Part shown: positions 35,764 to 47,600 of the stretch, one piece after another
Position numbering within the stretch: the first letter of the stretch is position 1
Layout of the letters: each line of letters starts with the position of its first letter
NCBI GenBank assembly: GCA_963995525.1
Contig: OZ023208.1
Coordinates: 17,242,540 to 17,306,539, forward strand
Length of the DNA: 64,000 bases
Direction of reading: 5' to 3'
DNA from: Escarpia spicata
Taxonomy: Eukaryota; Annelida; Polychaeta; Sabellida; Siboglinidae
Program-made: the position numbers and the translations under genes
Notes under the pieces: generated by a model
Database searches by the model: none
Told to the model about the DNA's origin: nothing
The model's input: only the letters and a program-made list of their open reading frames with translations

Positions 35764-36414
35764 ATGGCAGGCTCCGTACGACATACCCCTACAAGATGCA
35801 CTTTTAGATGTACCCTGTCCATGATTTTATGTCTGCAGATCACTTTTAGGTTTTTAAATGATACCAATTTCAAAAAGTTTGAGAGTTTCCAGAGCAACAC
35901 AAACGAGACCTATGTCAACGCCAAAGCTAGACAAGACATCCATTCTGTCATGTCCTACTACATTTACAGTCCCATATGGAAAACCATAGCCCAATTGAAA
36001 TGTCTCAAATCCAGCACCTCCACTGGATTACTGATCACTCCTCTACCATACAAACCATGGACAACAAAAAAATTCTCCATACTTCTATGCATCATGCTAT
36101 CAGGAGATGTTCAACTAAATCCAGGCCCCTCTAAATGTCACTCATGTAAGAAATCACTAAAGTCTAATGCACTCATCCTAACTTGTAATGATTGTAATAA
36201 ATCAACACACATCAAATGCGCCAGGATATCCAGACAAGAATTTAACAACACTTACAGAAACCTAAATGTACCATGGCACTGTTCAAACTGCTCAGCACCC
36301 TGTGGCGTTTGCCATGGGGATGTCCTAAATGACCATAAAGCAATTCAGTGCGACCACTGCCTAAACTGGATCCACACACAATGCTGTGCAATAGATAACA
36401 ATGAATACAAATGA
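35764..36414 (+). CDS. LINE N-terminal product with 2A-like motif and PHD fingers (truncated by TGA)
   Basis: 216 codons. Residues about 114-122 read GDVQLNPGP, preceded by a hydrophobic stretch (FSILLCIMLS), the layout of 2A ribosome-skipping peptides (consensus D-V/I-E-x-N-P-G-P; here Gln replaces Glu). Directly after it come Cys/His clusters: CHSC, LTCNDC, HIKC, WHCSNC, then CGVC and QCDHC with HTQCC, which fit PHD zinc fingers. TGA at 36412 falls inside the second finger. The same frame continues with CSWACPEC, completing the finger pattern, so the stop is a mutation. Confidence 0.75.
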   Translation: MAGSVRHTPTRCTFRCTLSMILCLQITFRFLNDTNFKKFESFQSNTNETYVNAKARQDIHSVMSYYIYSPIWKTIAQLKCLKSSTSTGLLITPLPYKPWTTKKFSILLCIMLSGDVQLNPGPSKCHSCKKSLKSNALILTCNDCNKSTHIKCARISRQEFNNTYRNLNVPWHCSNCSAPCGVCHGDVLNDHKAIQCDHCLNWIHTQCCAIDNNEYK

Positions 36415-37141
36415 TTAATAAATTCCACATGTTCGTGGGCCTGCCCCGAATGCAACAACTTAAACTTCACAAATTCTGTCTTCAGAGATACAGAAATCCC
36501 AACGGCAAATCCCTTTTATCCTCTGGACAGTAACAGTCATAACCTAAACGAAACCACCAACAACAATACAACTAATAGCAGGAAAGCATATAGACCGAAA
36601 AAGAGACCAAACTTCAGATGCATCCTCATAAACTGCCAAAGTGTTAAAAAGAAAGCCTCAGACATCGAAGCACTAAACAATCTACACAACCCAGACACCA
36701 TCTGTGGCACCGAATCATGGTTAGATCACTCAATAAAAAATGGAGAAATATTCCCAAGCAACTTTAACGTCTTTAGAAAGGACAGAGAAACAGACGTGGA
36801 GGGGGGTATTTCAAATATCAAAAGATGACCTCATCATAAGCCACCTACCAGACCTAGACACTAACAGTGAGAGCATTTGGACTGAAACCCAGATAACAGG
36901 AATGAAACCAATAATCATGTGTACCCTCTATCGTGCCCCAAATGACTCTCATGGAACTCAAATTGAAGAACTAGACCTTTCTAAATTAGGCAGCAAGATC
37001 AACACACACGATGTCATAATTACTGGTGATTTCAACCTCCCTAACATTAATTGGGAAATTCACCAAGTCACACCTAACAATGGATACAGTACAACTGCTG
37101 CCAATAAATTACTCTCTCTCTTACAGAGGAACATGGACTGA
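36415..37141 (+). pseudogene. LINE AP endonuclease domain, frameshifted
   Basis: The frame after the TGA reads an Asn/Thr-rich linker, then FRCILINCQSVKKK and CGTESWLD (endonuclease motifs with the metal-binding Glu). After a frameshift near 36815 it continues with YRAPND and VIITGDFNLPNINWE (intact GDFN). After a second shift near 37127, GIADHSTVIIDV supplies the terminal His motif. Confidence 0.75.
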
Positions 37142-39099
37142 TCCAACATATCAAAGAACCCACACACAGACAGGTAAATGCCAACAATATTTTAGATCTT
37201 GTCTTCACCAATAGACCTGGGTTAATAAAGAAGATAAATGTAGTAGACGGAATAGCAGACCATAGCACAGTCATCATTGATGTAAACATCTCGCCCAAAT
37301 ATCGTCCAAAACGTAAAGTCTTCATTAGAAATAATGCCGACAACATTAACATCCAGAAAACTCTTGAAAACTTTACACATGAATACTTGTCTCAAAACCC
37401 AAACATGACAGTCAATGACAAGTGGAATCTTGTTTCCACGAAAATCATCAACATTATGAACCAAAATGTACCGCACCGTCTTACTACTTCAAGACACAAT
37501 CTTCCATGGTTCAATAAAGATTTAAAGAAAATGTGCAAAAGAAAGAAACAGCTATATAACAAACCAAAAAGAACTAGAAATCCAGAAGACTGGAAAGAAT
37601 TCTGTGACATCAGGAGAAACATGCGTAAACACCTTCGTTCTGCTAGACTATCCTACATAAGTCAATTCCTGACAACAACAATAACAGAGAAACCTAAATC
37701 ATTTTGGAGCTTCATTTCTAAACTTAGACAGGATAACCAGGGCATTGGGGACCTTAACATCGCGGGTAACATCATTAGTGACGACAAACATAAAGCAGAA
37801 GCCTTAAACAATCAGTTACAAAGTGTCTTTACACACGAAGGAAATTCCACCCTACCAGATATGGCCAGAAGTCCACATGGAGAAATCCCCAAACTAACAA
37901 TTTCACTTAAAGGAGTACTTGATCAACTTTCCAAAATTAACATTTCTAAATCGCAAGGACCAGATGGCATTCCACCATGGTTCTTAAACAGATATGCCTC
38001 TCATCAAGTCCCCAATACCTGGAAAGAAGCCAATGTAACAGCAATTTTTAAGAAAGGAAGTAGAGCAGAAACATCTAACTATAGACCAATATCCTTAACA
38101 CCTGTGGTTTCTAAACTTCTTGAACACATCATACATAGTCACATTATGAAACACCTTGAACAGCACCACATTCTAACTGACCACCAACACGGCTTCCGTG
38201 CCAAAAGATCAACTGAAACACAATTAATTCAAATAATCCATGACATAAGCAAATCACTTGATGAGAAGAAATCTGTAGACATGGCCATCCTTGACTTCAC
38301 CAAAGCATTCGATGAAGTTCCACATAAAAGACTAATCCACAAACTTAAACACTATGGCATCACAGGCCCAATATCATCATGGATAATTACAGGAAGAACT
38401 CAACGGGTTGTTATAAATGGATCCAAGTCAACATCAACTCAAGTCATTTCTGGGGTACCACAGGGCACAGTACTGGGGCCCCTACTTTTCCTACTTTACA
38501 TAAATGACCTGCCAGACAATCTTTCCTCAAGTGTTTGCCTTTTTGCAGATGACTGCCTGTTATATTCACCGATTAAAACTGACCAAGACACACCTGTCCT
38601 CCAAAATGATCTGCTCAAACTTGAGAAATGGCAACACACGTGGCTTATGAAATTCAACCCCACTAAATGTTATACAATGACAATAGCCTCAAGAAAACCG
38701 ACACCAAACCTCTACACCTTCTGCGGACAACTTAAATCTGTTAAATCACACTGTTATCTTGGCATACATATATCAAATACATTAAATTGGACAATACAAA
38801 GCAACTCAGTCACAAAAAAACCACAACAGACATTGGGAATTACTAGAAGAAATTTAAATAAATGCCCAACCCAAATCAAGTCCATAGCCTACACAACCCT
38901 TGTCCGCCCTATACTTGAATATGCATCAGCATCATGGGATCCACATTGCCTAAGAAATATCAAACTCATAGAAAGAACCCAGAGACAAGCTGCCAGATTT
39001 TGTAAGAACAACTGTTCTAGAGAGCCAGGAACGGTAACACAACTCCTTAAAGATCTCCAGTGGGACATCCTCCAATCAAGAAGAAAAACCCAGACTTAG
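37120..39099 (+). pseudogene. LINE reverse transcriptase domain
   Basis: A long frame, open from about 37120, holds KSFWSFISKL, GPDGIPPWF, NYRPISLTPVVSKLLEHI, HGFRAKRSTETQL, LDFTKAFDEVPHKRL, SGVPQGTVLGPLLFLLYIND and CLFADDCLLY, so all palm motifs are present. About 30 residues seem missing between PPWFL and QVPNTWKEA (near 38000), compared with the usual spacing. The frame stops at 39097-39099. The true C-terminus continues in another frame. Confidence 0.85.
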
Positions 39100-39325
39100 C
39101 ATATTATATAAAATGGAACATAACCTCATAGATATCCCACTAGATCAATACATCAAACGCAACACCAGATGCTCACGTCAACATACTAAACAGTTAGTAC
39201 AAATAAGGCACTCGACAAACATATTTGGAAACAGCTTTTTCCCAGTCACAATAAAAGAGTGGAATTCTCTACCTCCATAGGACATTTTGCCAGTCAAAAT
39301 ACAGATACAGAGATACAGATACAGT

Positions 39326-40196
39326 GGACGAGTGGTGAACGCTCCTGGTTGTAAACATATGGACCGAGTATAAATTGTACGCGAAGTTTCCACGCGAATC
39401 GTCCGGTTAGCGTTTCACAAACAGTATGTGATAGATACAATTAAACCTGAAAATGCGCCAGCAACAATAGACTGAATAGCTAGCCTAGCTATCTAGGCCT
39501 AACTAGTAACTGTTACGCCTAGAAAAAAATGGCTAGATTAGATAGTAAATTAGATAATTTCGTAGGAAAGTAGGTGACAACACGCGGTGCACCGTAAACA
39601 CCACCTGCTGAGAAACCTGCAGCCGCCGACAACTCATTCGAGTCTCGGGAAGTCATCGATATTTTGCATGGAAGATAAACTTCCCGGTAGTTCGCAAGCG
39701 TGACACCTTCGAAATCCTCCGTGTAACAAACAAACAAACCAGTAAACCAAAAATCGGACTGAAATGGAAACAACTGCGGTGTTGTCTGAAATAGTATCCG
39801 CTATATTTTCTATTCTTTGGTTTTGGTACAGTAAAATGTAGCAACGGCTAAATATTAACAATAATCATAAATCGTCATACTGTTAATTTTTTGAGGATAT
39901 TTATCATAATCACAAACAAGATGCATGCATACATCAACACATTGAGCGAAACTCTAAAACCAAATTGTATCTTTGTTTTGTATTTCTTTTTCTTCAGTTC
40001 AGCAAATTCAGGTTCCGCGATGAGGCGCCACCGTTTGTCGCTCTGTAGTTTATTCGGCAGTTGCGTTTGGACACCACGAATTCATTAAAAAAAGCATGGC
40101 GGTTTGCTTGTAGGGCAGACTTTAAAGCACAGGTTTCGGGAGTTCACCACGGAGAACTCATATTTTATATCGTGCGCGTGTCAAATTTAAATCACA
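39326..40196. other. No gene recognised
   Basis: Overlapping minus-strand frames at 39519-39861 have no known domain. Just before 40197 the sequence is moderately GC-rich and could be a 5' leader of the THAP-like relic that follows. Confidence 0.4.
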
Positions 40197-40244
40197 ATGT
40201 CGTCAAGTTGTAGTGTGGTTGGATGATACAATCGTTGGTCAAAT
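40197..40244 (+). pseudogene. THAP-domain first exon relic
   Basis: ATG at 40197 opens MSSSCSVVG, then TGA, then YNRWSN and a donor GTGTGT. THAP fingers begin C-x-x-x-G-C-x-N/R. The TGA at 40224 stands exactly where the second Cys codon (TGC/TGT) is expected. It could come from a P-element-like transposon or a host THAP gene. Later exons were not found. Confidence 0.35.
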
Positions 40245-40361
40245 GTGTGTATATTACTATATATAATTAAAGACCTACCGTTTGATTTTATCCGAATAGT
40301 AATACACTGCAGTGTAAAAGAGTGAACTTGGTCTTAGACTTAGGCTTATATCTATCTATAT

Positions 40362-42363
40362 CAGGCCCGTAGCCAGGGGGGTTCACGTGAACCCCCTTTA
40401 TTCAAATTGGGACCCCCACTCAAAATGGCATCTTTAAAATGTGAACCACTAATTGCATTCCATGTTTCTCAAAAGCGTTAAACCTCCTCCTAAAAACGGC
40501 TAGATAGTGTTCAAGCATTACAAGCATGGAATGCCAAGAAAGCCTGATTTATACATTATGTTAAAGGGAGAACCCTTATCTATTAAGTGATCATCACTGA
40601 ATGTATGGGAGCCTGGCTGAGGGGTCTGTCTCCAATGTTATGTGTGAAAAGGGCAATTACTAGAGGAATGTGTGTCAAAGGACCATTGCATCCAATTAGC
40701 CATACAGAATGACTTCACACTATCCCAGGGTCTCCTGTTATGAAACGCATGGGGAAACAAATACACAATAAGCCAGTTTTACATAAAACGTAAAATTATG
40801 AGTCCTAATTGTAGTCACTCAGAAGTGACAGATGCAGACATCATCGGTGAATGAACGGGGTGACGATGATTTAATAATTATGAGCACATCAATTAAGCCA
40901 TATAAAATAATTCATTAAACATTCATTATCATTAAATAAGAGGTGCGGCTTTTTTATTTTTAGTATGCTCATTAAAGTAACTACCGACTGTCAAAGAAGC
41001 TATTCTCAACAATCAACAACTTGTGTAGCGAGTGTATTTCTTACAAGCGGCAAACCTGGTAGACAAACTCATCTGGCTTAACACAAAGCAACATTTTCAA
41101 CTATTGCGCTGGAATGCGAATTTCAATTAATAATTGTATTTAACCAATACACAATAAAGTTTAGCTTTCTTTTTTTAAAGCGCGTGCTGATGAGAAATCG
41201 TATAATTGTGTGGCTGTAAGGTTGCCGAAATATTGTGGTTGCTATTTGCATGTTTGTAGGCCTCAGAAAGGGGAGCCTTATCGTTTATGAGTCTCCCATC
41301 CCAAAGCTGTTTTTCTTTCATTTTTTCCTTCGTTTTTTGCCAAATGTATATTTTGCTGACTACGTATCTTCAATTGTATTGTATTTTTCAAATGTTGTTA
41401 CATATGCCAGTATATATATATGTGTGTGTGCATATATTTACATAATTTGTATTTGTTTAAATGCTGTTGGGAAAATAAAAGTATCCTTATCCTTATGAGG
41501 AGGCAATAATGTGTGAATGGCCTTTAGTATCAATTATTATGTCCATTCTGTGTTCTATATAGTTGTAAAATACAGTTAGTGTTTCCTGGAGTCAGTGTGG
41601 TGTACAGGATATGGTATTTGACTGTTTGACACCTAGCATTTAATCATTCAAATTCCACAAGAGAACAGTATTTTTTTCTAATCTAGCTTCTATTTACCAG
41701 GCATGTTTTATAAAGGTTTGTTAATTTACTAACTTAATTATGTTTATGATAAATTATGGAATTTTTGCACATCAGATCATATAAATATAATGTATTAATT
41801 GAGTGAAAACCAGATTGTAAATGTCACACTTTAATTGTTTATTCTGAAAAATAACTTGGACACACACACACACACTCCTCGGTGCCTCGTTTATTATATT
41901 AATATGAACATATTCAAAACAATTGCACACACGGCGAAGGGTTTCAAGTAAATAATTCAGTTATATTAACAATATACTATCACTGCGAGTTGGCTTTTAT
42001 GACTACAATTGGGTGTAAATTAGGCTTAATGAGGCAACAAAATAGGACCAATCTCCACATACCTCATATGAGTCCCATTTTGTCTGAAAACGCACCCCCA
42101 AACGATCTCGTTATGGGCCTGCTGAGGGTGCTAATGTGGTGTTTGTATATATATATATATATGTGTGTGTGTGTATATATATATATAAGATGAAAGAATA
42201 TAAGACGAAACCATTTGTAACCTTCTGAATTATGAGCCCCACGTGAAATGTGGGGCCCTCTGCATTGTGACAAAAATATAACCCAACACGAACTTGTGGC
42301 GCCCTCTGGAGTCTGAACTGGTAAAATGTGAACCCCTATTATAAAAAGCTGGCTACGGGCCTG
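40362..42363. mobile_element. hAT-like element, non-autonomous, 2.0 kb
   Basis: A perfect 15-bp terminal inverted repeat, CAGGCCCGTAGCCAG, lies at both ends, and a less exact match continues inward (GGGGTTCAC on both sides). CAG...GTAGCCAG ends are typical of hAT elements. The flanking 8-mers are both TA-rich but not identical. Internally there are TA/TG microsatellites (about 41412-41432, 42147-42187) and no transposase. Confidence 0.65.
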
Positions 42364-42978
42364 TATATATCGCATAAATTGGATGCTCAACGACCACACA
42401 ACAGTTTTTCAATGCCCTTATATCTCGGATATCACATTTTGCTCATGATATGCAACGTTTCCGACTTCGATCTAGGTCACTACCTATATGACATGGCATA
42501 CGCGGCGATATTTTGTTGTGGGACATCACAGCATGTATTAGTCAAATGCAATTTGTATGTTGGAATATAATTAATTAATACGTGAATACATTAGCGTGCA
42601 AGCTAGCATTGGCGTTCCCGTTTCCAAAGTTAAAGATAGCTAGGATAGACTCCATGTGTTTCTAGTAACTTCATCCTGTGTAGTCAACATATTAATAAAA
42701 TTAATCACTATACACTGTCTACAGTGTTAAGTGAATGTTAACACTTTCTTTGCCAGGGGTAGAGCGTTACCGGGGCTTCCGGGGCGGCTGATGTGGAATG
42801 TTTAGTTTACCACATCGAAGCTTGGAAGCATGCGCGTACGCACGCCCGTGGCCATGGCACACTGGCTCATTCTAGCAGGAACAAACGTCACGATGATTCA
42901 GGGTTGTTTCTGTAAGGCCTAAATGTGAACGCAGCGGAACCTTTTTTCAGAAGTAGCAATAAGGCCATCAAACTTGAC
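42364..42978. other. No feature recognised
   Basis: No gene or clear repeat is seen between the hAT-like element and the LINE remnant. Confidence 0.45.
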
Positions 42979-43142
42979 TTAGCGCTCTTGCCGGTTCACC
43001 AACGAAGTGGTCACACCATTTAGCACCGCCCGCGATACGAGGGTGTCAACGGCCACCTGCTCGGCCTCCTCAAGCGTGAGTCCGATGCCGTCCAGATCCT
43101 GCTTGATGCAGTCAATCCATCTGCGGCGAGGACGACCACGGG
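42979..43142 (-). pseudogene. LINE C-terminal remnant
   Basis: The minus frame reads RGRPRRRWIDCIKQDLD, GLTLEEAEQVAVD and ends VNRQER then TAA (42979-42981). This Gly-Arg-Pro plus W.DCI.-DL pattern ends many non-LTR retrotransposon reverse transcriptases. Only the last 50 or so codons are present. Confidence 0.65.
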
Positions 43143-43256
43143 TCTTTTCCACTCGGCGTTAGGAGGGTGTGATTTGTACACCTGTGATATTTGGTAGTCT
43201 ATACCTACGTGCACCCTCCAGACTAGACGATCTGGCAGATTTCAGCTTGTTGAAGA

Positions 43257-44020
43257 GATAGGGTGAGCTGGGATAAGACGGCCCACCTAACAAAAAGAAG
43301 GTCATAGGACAAACCAATGCACATATAGGGAACCAAATAATGTTCAACATTAAAGACTTGGTCTTTGTGAAGAACATATGCAATAACGAACTTTCTTGAA
43401 GAATTCGTTGTTTAGTTATCATAAAAAAATTGTCATCGGCGGCCGTTTTACCCTCCACCAAGCGTAAAACGGCCCCCTATGGTGGGGTAAAACGGCCCCG
43501 GCAGTATTAACTAGAACACAAATTCTTTCACAAACATAAAATAGTGCATAATAGAAAAATCCTCCCAATATTATAGATAAAAAAATTACATATATAATAA
43601 ACCGTATGGTTTGTTATACGTAGGGTAAAACGGCCCCGTATACCGCTGCACAGCATCCGTTTTATCCCATCATATCAGCGTAGTGATTGACTCGGCTTGG
43701 ATGAAATTGGGCATACTTATGGTAACTGTCCGCCAAGGAGTAGTAATCAATTATATTCCAAAATACAAATTGTATTTAATTGATGCGTTTCATTGTGACC
43801 TACGAAATTGCGACATTCACCTTAGTTGAGCAAGGAGTAAAATCAATATTTAGATTTTTTCCACAACAAAACACCGACGCGTTTGGAATGTCATATTACG
43901 TGTGACCTAGACCAAAGTAGGAAGCGTTGCATCTGAGAGAAAAAATGCGACATAATCTTATGGTCGAGATACAAGGGTCACCATCTTAGACAGGGGCCAT
44001 CTTACCCCATTTCCCCTACT
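43257..44020. mobile_element. 764-bp inverted-repeat element with five GGTAAAACGGCCCC-type motifs
   Basis: The left end (TAGGGTGAGCTGGGATAAGA) and the inverse of the right end (TAGGGGAAATGGGGTAAGAT) are related, and both lead into GGCCC. Inside, the motif GGTAAAACGGCCCC or close variants occur near 43440 (inverted), 43462, 43484, 43622 and 43656 (inverted). There is no coding frame. The superfamily is not identified. Confidence 0.55.
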
Positions 44021-44450
44021 TCTAACAATAAACGGCAATGTAAAACTAAGTTACTCTTGTATAGGCACGAACAACTATTCTAATACCACACAATGATGAT
44101 GTAACATATTTAGAAGTTACAGCGATAAAGCAAATTTGGCCAGTACTTACGTCGTAACGTACCTGTTCTGCTATATCGGCAATGAGTATACGTAGACATC
44201 TCATAATATTCAGAACAAAACAATTGACGTGATTAAAAATGAAATAATCAGCTGACAAAAATGTCACAAATGAGAGTTTACCTTCTCCTAAACAGGCGAC
44301 CAGTCAAGATTAATGAGCCCCATCTGCCCGAAGCGTCTGGTTTTAAGGCGCCGTATATCCCCTTTGCCTCTTCTCTTATCAGTAAAGAACAATTCCGCCA
44401 CGTGAAGGCCAGGAGCTGGACTGGGCTGTCAGAGGCTTTAAGAGGCGCAC

Positions 44451-44577
44451 TGTAACGAAACTCGCTGTTTGTATTGATAATAAATCACATTTTATTGAGT
44501 ACTGAACCTGATGCCATCGGTGCTGAGTAACCAGGGAATTGATCCCCCGACATCTGCCTCATATACGTATTGTCACA
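44451..44577 (-). repeat. Gypsy 3' LTR
   Basis: 127 bp, identical to 48869-48995. It contains an AATAAA on the plus strand (44480-44485). The minus strand, which is the coding orientation, ends GTTACA. Confidence 0.88.
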
Positions 44578-44693
44578 TCTCTCCTCTAAAAAAAAACTTG
44601 AACAGTGAACACAACTAGAACAGTCAAAACTAGAACATGGCAACAGTTGATATGATGTGAATCGATATCGATCTAATCATTCGCATGATGTAG

Positions 44694-47600
44694 TCACACG
44701 TAATCATGTAGATGGCTGGGCCTGCGTGTGGCTCGACCTGATCGCCGAGGGCTGTGCACCACTGCTGGCTGAGGTGCTTGACCATTCACCTGCGCATCAC
44801 ACTGCCGAGGGCTTTGCCACACTGCCGGCTGAGGTGGTTGACCATTCACCTGCGCATCACACTGCACTGACTCAGCTGCACCGTTGCCCTCGACCGTTGG
44901 CTTGTCATCATGAGGAGACCCATTATATTCCATCGGGTCCCTCACGGGTGGTTCGCCATCAGACACGAGCTGACGACGATTTCGCCGATACGTAACGCCA
45001 TCCACGTCGACTTTGTAACTCCTTGGAGCTACTTGGCGTATGCAGGTGCCGACACTCCATCGCTTCTGGCCCGGTAACCGCATACGAACGGTGTCACCAG
45101 GCTCAAGCGATGACAGCAGCTTCGCGTGTTGGTCTGCGTAGAATTTCTGTCGTCGTTTTGCGCCCATCAGCCCCCGCGTCTCGTCCTCGGTAGAGTGTCG
45201 CGGCATCAGTAGCGTGCCCGCCGCTGGTAGTAACGTCTTACACCGACGTCCCATCAAACGTTGCGCAGGGCTGGTGCCGACACCCTCAGTAGGTGTGTTC
45301 CTCAAGTCTAACAGCGCCAGAAACTCGGATTCGTTGGAGTCACGACATTTCGCGAACAGTCATTTGACCGTTTTCACCGCATTTTCGGCTTTTCCATTTG
45401 AAGTCGGATATCGCGGTGATGACGTAACATGCTCGAAACGCCACTTTGCTGCGAATACCGCAAACTCAGCAGATGCGAATTGCGGCCCGTTGTCGCTCAT
45501 CACCATATCCGGTATGCCGTGACGTGCGAATTGCTGCGCCATCTCATGGATGACACTGCGTGATGTCACCGACCCCAGCCGCGCAACCTCGACGAAATTG
45601 CTGTAGTAGTCGACGATAACGAGGAGTGTACGCCCATTGCTTTCACACAGATCGACCGCGACTTTCGACCAAGGTCTCGCAATGACTTCGTGTTGCATCA
45701 GAGGTTCCTTGCCGGGCGCGTCTCGCATCGACAGGCAGATCTCACACGCCGACACGTAGGCTCGAACCTCTGCCGCCTTACGTGGCCAGTAGAGCGTGTC
45801 GCGCATTCGGCGCAAACAACCCTCTATACCCATATGAGTCGTATGGGCCACCGTCATCAACTCTCTGCGCATTGACGTCGGCACCACCAGTAGATCGCGC
45901 TTGAACACTAGCGCATCCTGTACCGTTAGTTCATCTCGTGAATCGAAATACGGCCGCACACAATCGGGCACCCCCGACTTCGTCGACGGCCATCCTCGCC
46001 GAATGACATCTCGCAGCTTCTGCAAGACCCTATCCTGCTCCGAAGCCAACTGCAACTGCTGCCATATCTTGTCTGTCACAGGCAGAGTCGTTCTGTGGTC
46101 TATCGTCTCGCACTCCTTCGCTATCTCACACGCGCACACTTCTGGTAGATAAGCTCGGCTCAGGGTGTCCGCCAAATACATGGTGTCGCCACGCTTGTAT
46201 TTCAGGTTGATGTCGTACTTCTGGATAGCAAGAAGCATCCGCAGCAGTCTTTTGGGTGCCGAATCGAGTTTTTTTCGCATGATGATTTCGAGAGGCTTAT
46301 GATCACTTTCGACGTTCACATTTGCTCGACCATAAACGTAAGCGTCGAACCGTTGGCATGCAAACACAACAGCCAACAGTTCTTTCTCTATCTGCGCGTA
46401 ACGCTCTTCTGTTGGCGTTAGGGCCCTAGACGCATAAGCCACCGGTTGACCCGCCTGCAACAGCGCCGCTTCTAAACCCGATTGCGATGCATCGCACTGC
46501 AGTGTTACTTCCTCGTCTAGGTTATAGTACCTGAGTACCGGTGTGTTCGTTACTGCCGATTTGATCGCCTCAAACGCCTTCTGTTGTGGTTCGTCCCACT
46601 GGAAGTCTGTCTCCTTCAATGTCAGCTCACGCAACGCCTTCGTTGTGTCTGACAAGTGCGGCAAGAATTTCGCCAGGTACTGAGTCATTCCTAAGAGACG
46701 CTGCACTGCCGGAACATACGTGGGTCTTGGCATCTCTAAGATTGCCCGCACTTTTATGGGATCCACTTTCAACCCCTCACTAGTCATGACGTGACCGATA
46801 AAAGGAATCTCAGGTATGCGCAGTTGCATCTTGTTTGTGTTTAGTTTCACACCTCTATCCTCGCACCGTTGAACGAAAGCCATCATATTTGTATCATGAC
46901 TGCGATGTGCCTCCGCAATGTTATCTCCGAAACCAACGACTGCAAAATCGTCTGCAATGACTTCGATTCCTGACAGTCCTTCCACGAGTTGGTGCATTTT
47001 CCGCTGGAACACCTCCGGAGCTGAGCATATGCCAAATGGGAGCCTTTTCCATCTGTACCGGCCGAATGGAGTGTTGAATGTCGTAAGAAACGAGGACGGT
47101 TCATCCAGCATGACGTGCCAGAACCCGCTGCGAACGTCGAATAGCGAAAACACTTTCGCTCCGTGTAGCCGCGTTGCTACGTCCTCAATGGTTGGCAGAG
47201 GATAATGCTCTCGTTCTATGGCGCGATTCAGATCTTTGGGATCCAAACAGATCCTTAGACTTTGCGAGTCTCTTTTCGGCACCACGACCATACTGCTTAT
47301 CCACTTGGTGGGCTGTGTCACTGGAGCGATTATATGCTGTCTCTGTAGATCATCCAACGAGTCTTGCAACCGCGCACGGTTTGCCACGGGCACGCGTCGT
47401 GGGACATGTTGCACCGGATCTACACTCTCGTCCACCTTGATGTGGTATTCACCTTCCATACAGCCGACACCATCGCCGAACACTTTTGGGAATCGCTTGA
47501 TCAACGACTCACGATTTATCTGCGTATCATCTTTGCTCACAGAGTACACAGGCGATGCTTGCGTTTCTGGTTGGTTGAGTTCATCATTGTCGTGGTTATC

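Larger units (their letters stand above)
35764..39325 (+). mobile_element. PHD-finger LINE (CR1/L2-like), nearly full length, recently active but broken
   Basis: This non-LTR retrotransposon has, in order, an N-terminal segment with a 2A-like motif, PHD-type zinc fingers, an AP endonuclease, and a reverse transcriptase with intact motifs. It ends in a short tail of ATACAG repeats (39297-39325), the usual 3' signature of CR1/L2-type elements. One in-frame stop (36412), frameshifts near 36815, 37127 and 39085, and a probable in-frame deletion near 38000 inactivate it. The last coding words in the shifted frame are FFPVTIKEWNSLP, a common LINE C-terminus, ending at TAG about 39280. The 5' boundary is not defined. 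Confidence 0.85.

Noticed and set aside
44694..44995. 112-codon plus-strand frame with repeated DHSPAHHTA
   Set aside because: It is antisense to the Gypsy integrase C-terminus. The repetition reflects a 66-base internal duplication of that coding region.
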